In this document: in pieces, positions 31,710-42,226 of the stretch | Numbering within the stretch: position 1 is the stretch's first letter | How the letters are laid out: every line of letters starts with the position of its first letter | From: Hemileia vastatrix | Lineage: Eukaryota; Basidiomycota; Pucciniomycetes; Pucciniales; Zaghouaniaceae | DNA length: 64,000 nucleotides | Direction of reading: 5' to 3' | NCBI GenBank assembly: GCA_030280995.1 | Contig: JASXTE010000013.1 | Coordinates: 9,579,001-9,643,000, forward strand | The notes under the pieces: generated by a model | Databases searched by the model: none | The model's input: only the letters and a program-made list of their open reading frames with translations | Told to the model about the DNA's origin: nothing | Position numbers and translations under genes: made by a program

Positions 31710-32870
31710 ACTGTGTCCAGACAGCCTGCCTGATGTAGGGTGACCTGCCCAACTTGCTATGAAGCAAAAATCATGCTCAAAACCTTCAAAGTCAGCTGTA
31801 AAACAACTAAATTCTGTCATCAAACACCAATAACTTCAAGCAAAAATCTTGTAGTTCTCCCAGAGAAATTCTTTCAACAATTTATTTATCAAAAAATGCC
31901 AAAAATTCCAAAACTTCTAGAAGACCTGTCAGAGGATCTCAAAAAGACACCAGAGCATTAAGCACTGCTCACTGACAGAAAACTCCTTCTCAAACAAGTA
32001 GAATTAACTACAACTCTCCTCTGCCAGCCAATTACTCATCTGAAAGTTCAATTTCTTCCAGATCTTCATACAGAAGATCCACATCAAATTCCAGGTCACA
32101 TTCTCCTGCTCCATCCTACAACCAACCTGGTACTCCATCGCCAGTATCTAACCAAACTAAGCCAAGCAAAAATATCAAAAACAACAACAACAGCCCTACT
32201 TCTCCAACCAGGCAACAGAAAGGTCCTCATTCTTGTTCATATTCTAAACACAATTTAGAGGATGACCATTAAAATCTATACCTCCATCTGGCTTATCCTC
32301 CTACTAAATCCATTCAAAATCCTTCAAAAGTCCAGATTTCGCCTGCTTTTAAATTTGATGGGCTACCAATATGTAAGTACCAAATTAATAATTCCAATTT
32401 CTTCAACAAAAAACAATTACAGATCCAATCCTTCTGTCTAGTTGGCACCCTCCCTCCTGAAACTGCTATTGGGATTGGCCAACCTCTAGAAACCACATTG
32501 ACACTGGATTAAGCTGATATGAAGAAACACCTAAGTATGATGTGTTAAAACATGCTTAAGGGCTTTGCTCTTCATGGGCCATTGTATGAATATGAGAAGA
32601 ACCTGAGGAAAAAAACTCATGATGACCACTGGAAGATGTCTAGAATAATTAAGAACACCTTCCCACACTTCATCCCAGATTCTTTTACTTCTACCCAAAA
32701 ATTACCTTCAAATCTGGTTCCTGACCATTACAATCCATACACTCTCTCAAGCCACCTACCTCACAAGGAACGCTGTTCATCCTCCAATTACAACCAAAAA
32801 AAAATACCAACATAATCCGGACCAACTGTGGGGGATTCTTCTTCCCAACATTAAGTATAGAAACTACAAG
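31710..32870 (+). pseudogene. Downstream relic of the cysteine-gene unit
   Basis: Interrupted reading frames with stretches that look once-coding: CPTCYEAKI and KTPEH near 31740-31960, PAFKFDGLP near 32340, and GFALHGPLYEYEKNLRKK near 32560. I recognise no family. The KTPEHQALL region is shared with D1 (near 8920), which shows it belongs to the same repeated unit. Confidence 0.4.
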
Positions 32871-33000
32871 AAATTAATAAATTACTAAATTGCAAAACAA
32901 TAACAATTAGCCATTATAAAAAAATTCTTTTTATTTCATTTTAATTTTTTATTTAATTTTTATTTTTATATATATTTATATTTATATTTTAATCTTCATT

Positions 33001-33664
33001 TTTTATTTTTATTTTTATTTTTATTTTTATTTTTATTTTTATTAATTTTTTTTATTTATTTTATTTTTATTTTTATTTTTATTTTTATTTTTATTTTTAT
33101 TTTTATTTTTATTTTTATTTTTATTTTTATTTTTATTTTTATTTTTATTTTTATTTTTATTTTTATTTTTATTTTTATTTTTATTTTTATTTTTATTTTT
33201 ATTTTTATTTTTATTTTTATTTTTATTTTTATTTTTATTTTTATTTTTATTTTTATTTTTATTTTTATTTTTATTTTTATCTTTATTTTTATTTTTATTT
33301 TTATTTTTATTTTTATTTTTATTTTTATTTTTATTTTTATTTTTATTTTTATTTTTATTTTTATTTTTATTTTTATTTTTATTTTTATTTTTATTTTTAT
33401 TTTTATTTTTATTTTTATTTTTATTTTTATTTTTATTTTTATTTTTATCTTTATTTTTATTTTTATTTTTATTTTTATTTTTATTTTTATTTTTATTTTT
33501 ATTTTTATTTTTATTTTTATTTTTATTTTTATTTTTATTTTTATTTTTATTTTTATTTTTATTTTTATTTTTATTTTTATTTTTATTTTTATTTTTATTT
33601 TTATTTTTATTTTTATTTTTATTTTTATTTTTATTTTTATTTTTATTTTTATTTTTATTTTTAT
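33001..33664. repeat. ATTTTT hexanucleotide array, about 100 copies
   Basis: A perfect 6-bp period from about 33061 to 33664, with only two visible substitutions (T to C at 33281 and 33449). It is preceded by a less regular stretch from 33001. The true length in the genome may differ because such arrays assemble poorly. Confidence 0.97.
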
Positions 33665-33913
33665 TTAAATTTTTATTTTTTATTTTTATTTATTATTACT
33701 TAAACTACTAACATAATAGGGGGTATCCATGTTAGAAAACTTCCATTTCAAAATACCTCTTTCTTCCACCAAAATAAACTTGATTTTTTTTTTAAAATAT
33801 GCCATATTGTACCCCCTAAACACCTTTTTACTGTTAATTAATGTCAAGTTTTTGGCTTTATTTTTGTGCTGTGTAATACCTTTTAAATAATTACAAATTT
33901 CTAACTTTGATAC

Positions 33914-34234
33914 TGTTAGGATTTGGTTTGAGAGGTGGAGAGGAGGAGCGCTATGGGCGCTATGCATCGTAAAGAGGCGGAAGAGTGGATATTGCATCAG
34001 GGGGTTATATGGGGGCAAGCGCTGTGGAGCGCTCCTCATTGGACAACTTATTTAGTAATCCAATTAATCTCTTGTCTCACTGCTTAGTTAGAATAGTCAG
34101 TCCCGTCTACCCCTCACTGTTGGTAACCCCAAGATAGTCAGTCTAGTTAGTCTCACTGTTGTAACTCAACATAGTCAGTCCTGTTTAAGGCTAGCATCAG
34201 CGCTAGTTATAGTCCGCCTTCTTAGGTCTTAACA
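33914..34234 (+). repeat. 5' LTR of family C element
   Basis: 321 bp, with internal near-repeats of ATAGTCAGTC(T/C) in its 3' half. The internal sequence after it (TTTTGTCCGATC) does not start with TGG. A TTGGTGCACT occurs 15 nt further on, so the priming mechanism is unclear. Confidence 0.95.
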
Positions 34235-34271
34235 TTTTGTCCGATCTTAATTGGTGCACTACCGAAGAAAA

Positions 34272-35264
34272 ATGGACCCCGCAGGTCAACCCAATGCATC
34301 ACGCCTCGCAGCAATGCAAGAGCAGATGGCACGCCTGCAAGAACAGAACGCTAGGCTCATGGAACGCTTAGCAAATGCGGAGCCCTCATATTGTGGCCCC
34401 ACCAAAGCAGAGCTGGATGCTGCCAAAGCTAAAGCCAGAGCACAGGCGCCACTCGTCAAAGGTCCAAAGATTGTGGTCCCAGAAATCTTTGATGGAAAAC
34501 AAGGCCCCCGGGCAGACCAGTACGTGTCGCAGGTAAACCTCTATGTCCTGCTCAATGGACATCAGTTCCCAGACAAGCGAGCAAAAATTGGGTTTGCAAT
34601 ATCATACCTCACAAACGAGGCAGCACGCTGGGCAAGGCCGTACACCAAGGAGCTCCTCGAGAGCTCTCAGGCAGCAACAAACTTCCGTCAATTCATGGCG
34701 ACTTTTGAATTAGCCTTTGGGGACCCAGATGTGGCCACAACCTCGGAGCATGTGCTCAATCAGTTGCGACAAAGAAAATCGGTCGCCCAGTATGTGTCAG
34801 AATTTCGGGGCCACACCAGCTATGTCACAACCTGGGGAGAAGGGGCACTCATGTTTCACTTCAGGAATGGGCTCTCGGCAAAGATAAGAAATGCCCTAAT
34901 CAGCCACCCTCACCCAACCTCCCTTCAAGCACTCATGGAACTGACCATCCAAGTCAACAATGAGTTCACACATCAACAAACAGATGGCTGGAGTAGCGCT
35001 CGTCCATGGTGCAGCTATGCCTCATCAAGCGGGGCCGGTGCTAGGGACCCAAACACCATGGATATCGATGCAAAAAATGCACGTGGCGCTAGTGGGAGGA
35101 AAAGGTTGTCGGATGACGGGTATCAGAGGCGCATGAGCAAAGGTCTGTGTCTCAGGTGTGGTAGTAGTGGTCATCTGGCAAGGGAGTGCAGGGGGAAGGT
35201 GAGTATTAGTGAAGTGGAGGATAGCGCAGGAAAGGCGCAGGTAAAAGACAGCGCTCGGGAGTGA
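34272..35264 (+). CDS. Gag polyprotein (family C)
   Basis: About 330 residues from the ATG at 34272; earlier codons in the frame lack an ATG. The N-terminus is a coiled-coil-like repeat (AAMQEQMARLQEQNARLMERL). It is followed by the Retrotrans_gag capsid core (about 70-230, with FPDKRAKIGFAISYL and the WARPY and LRQ motifs) and a classical zinc knuckle CLRCGSSGHLAREC (C-X2-C-X4-H-X4-C). It forms virus-like particles and packages the RNA. Its stop overlaps the protease frame by 4 nt (GTGA) in the -1 frame, suggesting -1 frameshifting. No classical heptamer stands out; AAAAGAC near 35240 is the nearest candidate. The frame is intact. Confidence 0.93.
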   Translation: MDPAGQPNASRLAAMQEQMARLQEQNARLMERLANAEPSYCGPTKAELDAAKAKARAQAPLVKGPKIVVPEIFDGKQGPRADQYVSQVNLYVLLNGHQFPDKRAKIGFAISYLTNEAARWARPYTKELLESSQAATNFRQFMATFELAFGDPDVATTSEHVLNQLRQRKSVAQYVSEFRGHTSYVTTWGEGALMFHFRNGLSAKIRNALISHPHPTSLQALMELTIQVNNEFTHQQTDGWSSARPWCSYASSSGAGARDPNTMDIDAKNARGASGRKRLSDDGYQRRMSKGLCLRCGSSGHLARECRGKVSISEVEDSAGKAQVKDSARE

Positions 35265-36286
35265 AGGTTGTGCCCTCCTGGAGCGGAGTAAAGGGAAAGG
35301 ATAAGAGAAGTTTAGTGGAAGAATTATCAGCATGTAAGCCAATTGAAGTGAATGATAATTGTATTATACTAAACTTGCTTTTAATGACCCTTGATGCCAC
35401 AACAAATGTACAAGCCCTACTGGACTGTGGGGCCACAGACTGTTCTATTTCTAACATGTTTTTACAGAAGAATAAAATGAAAAAAGAGAAATTAGACCAA
35501 CCTAGGCGCCTAATTATGTTTGATGGGTCGCCAGGTGGGGGAGGAGAAGTAAGAGAAAAGGTTTTTTGCAGGTTTTGGTGTGATTTAAAAGAGTCGCAGT
35601 GCAGGGCATATGCGACAAACCTGAAGTACCAGTATGACATGGTACTGGGGATGACATGGCTGGACCGCTACAACCCACAAATCGATTGGAAGGAGAGGAG
35701 ACATGGGCGCTAAAGTATCGGCCCCCTGGCCCATCCCGGCGAGTCTTCTGATGTTCTTTTATCATCAGTTGACTTGCCGCCAGAACTGATGCTTCCTCTT
35801 GATTCTAAGAAGCAGGCTGGGGATGGGTCTCCAACAGGGAGCGCCAAGGAGGGGAGAAAGCGCAGCAAGAGAGGGAGAAGGCACAACAAGGATGGGGAAA
35901 GGCGGATGAGGGAAAGGTGGATGGTGCAGAGAAAGAATTTGCCCCCTGGCCCCTTCAGGGGTCAGGGGTCAGGGGTCCTTCCCGGCGAGTCTCCTGGTGT
36001 TTCTTTATCATCAGTAGACTTGCCGCAAGAACTGACACTTTCTCTTGATGCTAAGTTCCAGGAGTGGGAGGGGGCGCAGGAGGAGGAGGAAGAGGAGGAA
36101 CTGGAATGCAATGCAACAGCTTGGAACATATCCGCCAAGCTTGCAGCCAAGGTCCAAACCTCAAAGCCAACAAGAAGCCTCAGAGAAATGGTCCCTGAAG
36201 CTTATTGAGAATTTTTACCACTGTTCGAAGATGGGGGAGTCAAGACCCTGCCACCTCATCGACCATATGACTTTGCCATTGATCTG
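35261..36286 (+). pseudogene. Protease and linker region (family C)
   Basis: A retropepsin-like domain with ALLDCGATDCSIS (the usual DSG is DCG) and a conserved MTWLDRYNPQIDW end. In-frame TAA at 35711-35713 and TGA at 36206-36208 interrupt the link to RT. Between them lies a charged linker with an internal duplication: PGESSDVLLSSVDLPPEL and PGESPGVSLSSVDLPQEL, about 250 bp apart. All of it is in one frame with the RT ORF. The first codon is GTG, as expected for a frameshift product and not an independent gene. Confidence 0.85.
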
Positions 36287-38608
36287 ATGCCAGGCCCAAC
36301 ACCTCAATTTAGCCGCATAATCCCATTTTCAACCTTGGAATTGAAAGCGCTAAAAGAGATGATTGATAAAAATCTGAAGAATGGTTTCATCAGAGAATCA
36401 AAATCCCCCTGGGCTGCCCCTGTGATCTTTTCAGGAAAAAAGGATGGGTCATTAAGACCTTGTATGGATTTCAGGAGGTTAAATGCGCTGACAGTAAAAA
36501 ACAGATACCCCCTTCCTCTGACTAGTGAGCTAATTGATAGTCTTCAAGGCGCGGAGATCTTCACATCCTTAGATCTTAGGTCAGGCTACCATAATATATG
36601 GGTGAAGGAAGGCGATGAACACAAACTGGCATTCTGCACTAAATTTGGTCATTTTGAATGGTTGGTAATGCCATTTGGTCCATGTAATGCGCCTGCCACA
36701 TTCCAACATTTCACCAATAGCATCTTTAGAGATAGAATAGGGATAGATGTAGCAGTGTATCTAGATGACATCTTGATTTACTCCAGATCAATGGAAGAAC
36801 ACCAGGTACGTGTGAGGGACTGTTTGCAGCATTTAAAGGAGGCCCAAGTGTGGTTGAAACCAGAGAAATGTGTCTTCTCTGTGAGTGAAATCCCCTATCT
36901 AGGCATGATTATCTCAAAGAATAAGGTGCAAATGGACCAGGAGAAAGTAAAGGCAGTAACGGAATTGCCAAAAACAACTTCAGTAAAGGAACTCCAGTCA
37001 TTTTTAGGTTTTGCAAATTTTTACCGCCGCTTTATTGAAAATTACTCCCACTTCTGTCAGCCATTGCACGACCTAACAAAGAAGGAAGCCAAGTTCATCT
37101 GGACAGAAAGCCAACAAGATGCGTTCACCTACCTGAAAAGAAAATTTGTAACAGCCCCTATTCTTGCAATCCCTGACTTATTGAAGCCATTTGTTCTTGA
37201 ATGTGACTGTTCAGATTTCGCACTTGGTGCAGTTCTATCCCAATATGATGATGAAAATGTCCTCCACCCAGTAGCATATTTGTCACGTACACTACTAGGG
37301 GCCAAATTGAACTATGAGATTTACGATAAGGAGTTATTGGCACTAGTAGAGGCGGTACGCACCTGGCACCATTACTTGGAAGGAGGGCCTCACAGGCTCC
37401 AAGTCATCATCTACACAGATCATAAAAATTTGGAAACCTTCCTGACCACAAAAAAGTTGACTCGCCGACAAGCGCTCTTGGCAGAACTGCTGAGTAGCAT
37501 TAATTTTTTTGTTACATTCAGACCAGGGAAGAAAAGTGGTAAACCTGATGCGCTATCGCGACGTTCTGATTTACGCCCAGCACCGGACCAGCTTCATACG
37601 GTTGTCGCAACTCTATTGAAGGGGGACCTTGAGGAGGGGGTAATCCTAGATGAGGTGGAATTAGGGGATGAGGAGTTGATGAAATGGGTAAGGAGGGGAC
37701 AGGAAAAGGACAAGGGAGTACAGGAGTTAGTGAAGGCACTCTTATCAAAAGAGGTATTGGTAAGGAAAGGACTGGAGGAGTATCACCTAGAAGGGGAAGT
37801 GCTATATTGGAATGGAAGGATAGTGAGGCCAAATGATGAAGAGCTCAAAAGGCAGGTAGTCAAATCAAGACATGATTCCCCAATGGCAGGGAACCCAGGA
37901 CCGCTGAAGACAGTGAAACTGGTAAATCGCAATTTTTACTGGAAGTCCATGAAGGTGTATATTCAGCACTATGTAGAAGCATGTGACTCTTGTCAGAGGA
38001 ACAAGGTCAGTCCAACAACAACACCACTGACCCCACTAAACATTTCCAAAAAGCCATGGAAAGAGCTCTCCTACGATCCTATAGTGGAGTTACCCAAGTC
38101 ACAAGGAAAGAATGCTATCCTCACAGTAGTTGACTGCTGCACCAAGATGGCGCACTTTGTCCCCACCATCACCAAGGTTACATCAGAGGGTATTTCAGAT
38201 TTAATGGTGGCGCATGTGTGGAAATTGCATGGATTGCCTGATAGTATAGTATCAGATAGGGGAAGTACCTTTAACTCTAAGTTGTTGAAAGCAATGTATG
38301 AACAACTGAATATTAAGCCCATCTTATCAACAGCATGGCACCCACAAACTGATGGGAAGTCTGAGATAGTAAACAAGGCAATCGAACAATACCTGCGCCA
38401 CTTCATTAACTATCAGCAGGATGTTTGGGTACAGCTATTACCACTTGCGGAATTCTCGTACAACAATAGGACACATGCTGCAACAGGCATGTCACCATTC
38501 TATGCCAATTATGGGTACCACCCAACATTCTCAATTGGTACCCCATCCACATTACAAGTCCCAGAAGCTGAAGAGAGGATCAAGAAGATACTGAGTATAC
38601 GTCAATAA
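36287..38608 (+). CDS. Reverse transcriptase, RNase H and integrase (family C)
   Basis: A 773-residue frame. RT spans about residues 20-230, with GSLRPCMDFRRLNALT and the catalytic YLDDILIY. RNase H follows, with LECDCSDFALG, the YDKELLALV glutamate and TDHKNL. The integrase zinc-binding segment ends CDSCQRNK, and its core has YDPIVELP (a shifted form of the usual MDFI), SDRGSTFNS and QTDGKSEIVNKAIEQ. True translation would begin upstream. The frame ends at TAA 38606-38608, where a CAA or CAG codon is expected. Catalytic residues of RT and RNase H look complete. Confidence 0.95.
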   Translation: MPGPTPQFSRIIPFSTLELKALKEMIDKNLKNGFIRESKSPWAAPVIFSGKKDGSLRPCMDFRRLNALTVKNRYPLPLTSELIDSLQGAEIFTSLDLRSGYHNIWVKEGDEHKLAFCTKFGHFEWLVMPFGPCNAPATFQHFTNSIFRDRIGIDVAVYLDDILIYSRSMEEHQVRVRDCLQHLKEAQVWLKPEKCVFSVSEIPYLGMIISKNKVQMDQEKVKAVTELPKTTSVKELQSFLGFANFYRRFIENYSHFCQPLHDLTKKEAKFIWTESQQDAFTYLKRKFVTAPILAIPDLLKPFVLECDCSDFALGAVLSQYDDENVLHPVAYLSRTLLGAKLNYEIYDKELLALVEAVRTWHHYLEGGPHRLQVIIYTDHKNLETFLTTKKLTRRQALLAELLSSINFFVTFRPGKKSGKPDALSRRSDLRPAPDQLHTVVATLLKGDLEEGVILDEVELGDEELMKWVRRGQEKDKGVQELVKALLSKEVLVRKGLEEYHLEGEVLYWNGRIVRPNDEELKRQVVKSRHDSPMAGNPGPLKTVKLVNRNFYWKSMKVYIQHYVEACDSCQRNKVSPTTTPLTPLNISKKPWKELSYDPIVELPKSQGKNAILTVVDCCTKMAHFVPTITKVTSEGISDLMVAHVWKLHGLPDSIVSDRGSTFNSKLLKAMYEQLNIKPILSTAWHPQTDGKSEIVNKAIEQYLRHFINYQQDVWVQLLPLAEFSYNNRTHAATGMSPFYANYGYHPTFSIGTPSTLQVPEAEERIKKILSIRQ

Positions 38609-39121
38609 CTAGAGGCAGCGCTTAGGTTATCTCAGCAAGCAATGAAGCGTCATCATGATCATGGAAAGACCCAACACCGCATGCTACAGGTAGGTGACAA
38701 GGTTTGGCTCAGCTCACGTTTTCTTTCCACATTAAGTCCCAGCGCTAAACTAGATCACAAGAAAGTGGGTCCATTCAAAGTCAAGTGCAAAGTATCTGAC
38801 TTGGCTTAAGAACTGGAGCTACAAATCTCAATGAGGCAAGTACACCCAGTTTTCAATATTTCATTACTTACAGAGCACAGAGAAGATACGATCCCAGGGC
38901 TCCCAGAAGAACAACCAGCGCCAATCCAGGTGGGAAATGAGGAAGAGTTTGAGGTGGAAAAGGTTGTTGCAAAGAGGGTGTATAGGGGAAAGGTTCAGTA
39001 TTTAGTGCATTGGAAGGGTTATGGGGTTGGAGATAGGTCTTGGGAGCCGGTGGAAAATTTGATGAACGCTAAGGGAAAGTTGAAGGAGTTTGAGAAGGAG
39101 CGCAGGGGGCAGGAGGAGTAA
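38609..39121 (+). pseudogene. Integrase C-terminus with chromodomain (family C)
   Basis: Same frame as the RT-integrase ORF after the stop. It encodes the GPY/F-like domain (GDKVWLSSRF...KKVGPFKV), another stop near 38807 (GAC TTG GCT TAA), and a canonical chromodomain ([20 protein letters not shown] and [17 protein letters not shown]). The chromodomain would tether the integrase to methylated histone H3. The frame from 38831 to 39121 is open. Confidence 0.92.
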
Positions 39122-39133
39122 AATAGGGGGTAA

Positions 39134-39454
39134 TGTTAGGATTTGGTTTGAGAGGTGGAGAGGAGGAGCACTATGGGCGCTATGCATCCTAAAGAGGCGG
39201 AAGAGTGGATATTGAATAAGGGGGTTATATGGGGGCAAGCGCTGTGGAGCGCTCCTCATTGGACAACTTATTTAGTAATCCAATTACTCTCTTGTCTCAC
39301 TGATTAGTTAGCATAGTCAGTCCCGTCTACCCCTCACTGTTGGTAACCCCAACATAGTCAGTCTAGTTAGTCTCACTGTTGTAACTCAACATAATCAGTC
39401 CTGTTTAAGGCTAGCATCAGCCCTAGTGGTAGTCTGCCTTCTTAGGTCTTAACA
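39134..39454 (+). repeat. 3' LTR of family C element
   Basis: 321 bp, preceded by the purine run AAAATAGGGGG (39120-39130), the polypurine tract. GATAC follows directly. Confidence 0.95.
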
Positions 39455-40224
39455 GATACCCCCTAATAAAAAGACTTGAAAACAATAAAACAAAGTTGCC
39501 CAACAAAATATGAGATACGAAAAATTAAAATGAAATGAATAATAATGAGATGAAATAAAAATAAATTACAAATGGTATCCCTCAGCCAATTGGGGAGCTG
39601 ACCCCTGATACCTAAGCCACATACAAGTGCACTTTGATGTGGATACACCATTAAATAATTTTTAAATAAATTAAGATAAAATAAATTAAGTAAGATAGAA
39701 TCAATAAAGATAAGATGAAATGTATAGAAACTAAAGTAAATAATAATAAAAAATGAGATACGGATAAAAAATAAAATAGCGATTCCCAGGAAATTGATGA
39801 GCCTTTCCCCAACAATTCTCGCCCACATCCAGGTGACCCTGATGTAGTGACACCATATAATATAATTTGTGTTTTTTCCCTCTTTATATCCTAATAACCC
39901 CCATGAAAAATTAAAAGAAAAAAATAGAAAAAAGAAGATAATCTGAAAATTATATCTAACACAACCATAGACACAAAATTCAAAGAAAGAAAAATAATTT
40001 TTTTTTGGCTCTATTGAAAGTCCAGCTCAATGAAATGATCACTTAGTGTGCTCCCTCCAATAAGTAAAAATGATGGGAGACCACCAGTGATCAACCACCA
40101 ATCTAAATAGACCAACTATAGCAAGTCCCAAACCACTTTAGAGTCATAGTGGACTTGAAACCTGAATTACAAAAAGCAGAACTAGGATTCAACTAGGAAA
40201 AACAAAATAATTGAAACAGACATT

Positions 40225-40271
40225 GTGGGGTAGCTGTTCTATAGAGAAGCCAGCTCATCAGTTACCCCCAC
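40225..40271 (-). promoter_or_regulatory. Conserved GTAACTG hairpin (D3 copy)
   Basis: GTGGGGTAGCTG (40225-40236) pairs with CAGTTACCCCCAC (40259-40271), with one G.T/A.C-type change and one bulge. A second, weaker copy lies near 40485-40535. Both sit 3' of the integrase in a roughly 280-bp tandem duplication. Confidence 0.55.
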
Positions 40272-40730
40272 ACTTGCCAAAGAAAATTTAGAAGCCCCTC
40301 CTAGATACATTCTAACAAAATCACAACATCCAACACAATGAAACAAAAACAATAAGTGTAAAGAGTCCAGCACTTGAAGACCAAAAGAATTTCCAGTTTT
40401 TAGTCATAGAGGACTAAACCCTGTGAAGAGAAACCAATACAAGGGTTCAACCAAATTAAGAGAAGGGGTTGGAAACAGAAAATCAGAGGTAACTGTTCCA
40501 AAGAGCAGCCAGCTCATCATTTACCCCTACACTTGCCAAGATCAAATCTAGAATCCCCACCCATGGGTTCCTTCTAAAAAAAAGGTTTTCAACAAAACAG
40601 ATGCACAGCATGACCAGAATCCAAAATTAAAGAATGGTCCATAGTTTATCCTCATTTTTGAGTCAATATTCTTCTCTTCTAGTGCCTCTTAGGTAAAATC
40701 TTTTCACCTGATAAGCACCCACCCTCCTCT

Positions 40731-42226
40731 TTACGACTGCCCCACATAACTCCTCCAAAACATAAAAACCTCCAGACACCTGAGTTCTGACTCTGTAAGG
40801 TCCATTCCATCTTTCAGAAAACATTTTTCCCAATGACTCTCCAAAATTTTATTATACACCAAAAACAAACAACCAGGTATAAAGGAATTACTGAGTCTAT
40901 GAGCCAACTTCTTGTCCCAGTATCTGACTGATTGATTTATTATCTTCATCATTATAAAGTATGCCTTCTCCTGTCATTCCTCTCTACATTCCAACTGTTG
41001 CATCCTGGCACAGAGCAAATCTTCTGTTGTGAACAAATAATTTCAATCAATTCCAAGATAAGAGACAGCTTCCAAATTCACCTGTAGAACAGCTTTTTGT
41101 CAAAACATTAACTCATATGGAGAATAGCCAGTTGTCCTTTTCACAGTGATCCTATCAGCAAATAACACCAAGGGCAAATAATGTCTCCACATTACAGAGC
41201 TATCTCCACACATCTTCACCAAAGCATTCTTGATAACTTGATGGCCTCTTTCAACCATGCCTTCAGCTTCAGGATAATAAGGTGTAGCCACTCTAACTGT
41301 AGAACCAATACTTGTCACAGCTTCTTTATATTCAACTCAAAACCCTGGCCCACCATCAGCAGTCACCAACGTCATTAACCCACATCTAAACACCTATTCC
41401 TTCTTAAAACATTCTGCCACAATTTTGACGGTCTAATTAGCCAGAGGCACAGCCTCAACTCAACCAGACAATTCATCCCTGGATACAATCAATTTTTTAT
41501 ACCTACCCTCTTTGATATGGTCAGCATCCAGACTGAATCTTCAAAATCAGTTAATTCACCAGTAGCATGTCCAATCTCTTTAGGATTTAATTGACTTCTT
41601 CCTTTATTCTTCACAAGACTGAATCCAGCCCTGAACAGCCAACTTCATACCTGGCCAGCAGAATCTGTCTGCTACACTTCTATAAAATTCCCCAAAGACG
41701 CTATGACCAAGGTCATCATGCAAAGACTTCAACACCAACTCTTGACCCTTATTCTGAGTCAACAATTCTTCAGGATTTGGAATTCTCCTCCTCATCAACC
41801 TCCTTCCTGACACATAGAATCCAGGACTTTTCTTCTTGATTTCCACACTAGTATCCTCATTACAAAGATCTGGCCTCTCCAAGGTTGACATATATTCAAC
41901 CATAGTAAAATTAAAACCAATCTGACGCCATTTCTAATCTTCAAAATCCAATATAACAACATCCAAGGGTACAAACCTGTCATCAAAATCACCAGTGTAC
42001 ACATGATCCACATGACCAACCCAACCAGGACACCGATCCCAAAATTTTGGTACATCCTTTTTCTTCCCCTGAATCTAAAGAGAGTTCAGTTCACTTATAG
42101 AAACACCATTTTCTAAATTTGAGCAATCTAAAACGACAGCCCCATCTTCATCAACAAAGACATCCTGATCACCAGAATCAAGATCAGAAACGTCCAGTTT
42201 AACCTTTTAGTGGAAAAGAGAACAAT
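40731..42226 (-). pseudogene. Integrase (element D3), decayed
   Basis: Fragments in several frames match D4 (60755-62398). They include a zinc-binding part near 41604-41903 (HDDLGHSVFGEFYRSVADRF, then GWIQSCEE), the catalytic core with the glutamate region at 41100-41318 (EAEGMVERGHQVIKNALVKM), and a C-terminal RV(R/S)..GVYVLE(E)LCGA-like end near 40750. Stops and frameshifts are numerous. The order and spacing are those of a Gypsy integrase without an obvious chromodomain. Confidence 0.8.

Larger units (their letters stand above)
28845..32870. mobile_element. Unit D2: cysteine-cluster genes plus D-type LTR end, copy 2
   Basis: Inverted relative to D1 and more decayed. It starts with the D-type LTR end (TAGACAATCC...), then the type 1 Cys gene relic, the hairpin/repeat block and the type 2 Cys gene relic. 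It continues about 1.1 kb beyond the point where D1 is cut by B2, so it shows more of the unit. The right boundary near 32870 is approximate and lies just before T-rich simple sequence. Confidence 0.55.
33914..39454 (+). mobile_element. Complete family C chromovirus (Ty3/Gypsy)
   Basis: A 5541-bp element with 321-bp LTRs (TGTTAGG...CTTAACA) and a perfect 5-bp duplication, GATAC (33909-33913 and 39455-39459). The LTRs differ at about 13 positions. The internal part encodes Gag, protease, RT, RNase H, integrase and a canonical chromodomain. GC content is clearly higher than in the surrounding DNA. Four in-frame stops (35711, 36206, 38606 and near 38807) make it non-autonomous. Confidence 0.97.
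39455..42226 (-). mobile_element. Family D element D3, 3' half
   Basis: Integrase and 3' region of a minus-strand Gypsy element whose 5' half is at 50963-56690. The two halves are separated by the B4 insertion. The flanks of B4 read ACAAT and ATAAT, a 5-bp duplication with one mismatch. Its sequence joins up with the continuous D4 copy at about 60810-60840. The left end of D3 was not found. The 39455-40000 part is AT-rich and shows nothing clear. Confidence 0.85.

Noticed and set aside
33686..34039. 117-codon minus-strand ORF, and its partner at 39002-39259
   Set aside because: Antisense reading of the family C LTR ends. The similarity between the two is the LTR repeat, not a gene.
39463..39828. 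121-codon minus-strand hydrophobic ORF
   Set aside because: Phe/Ile/Leu-rich translation of poly-A/T-rich flank. It overlaps the C duplication and decayed D3 3' sequence and has no relative seen.
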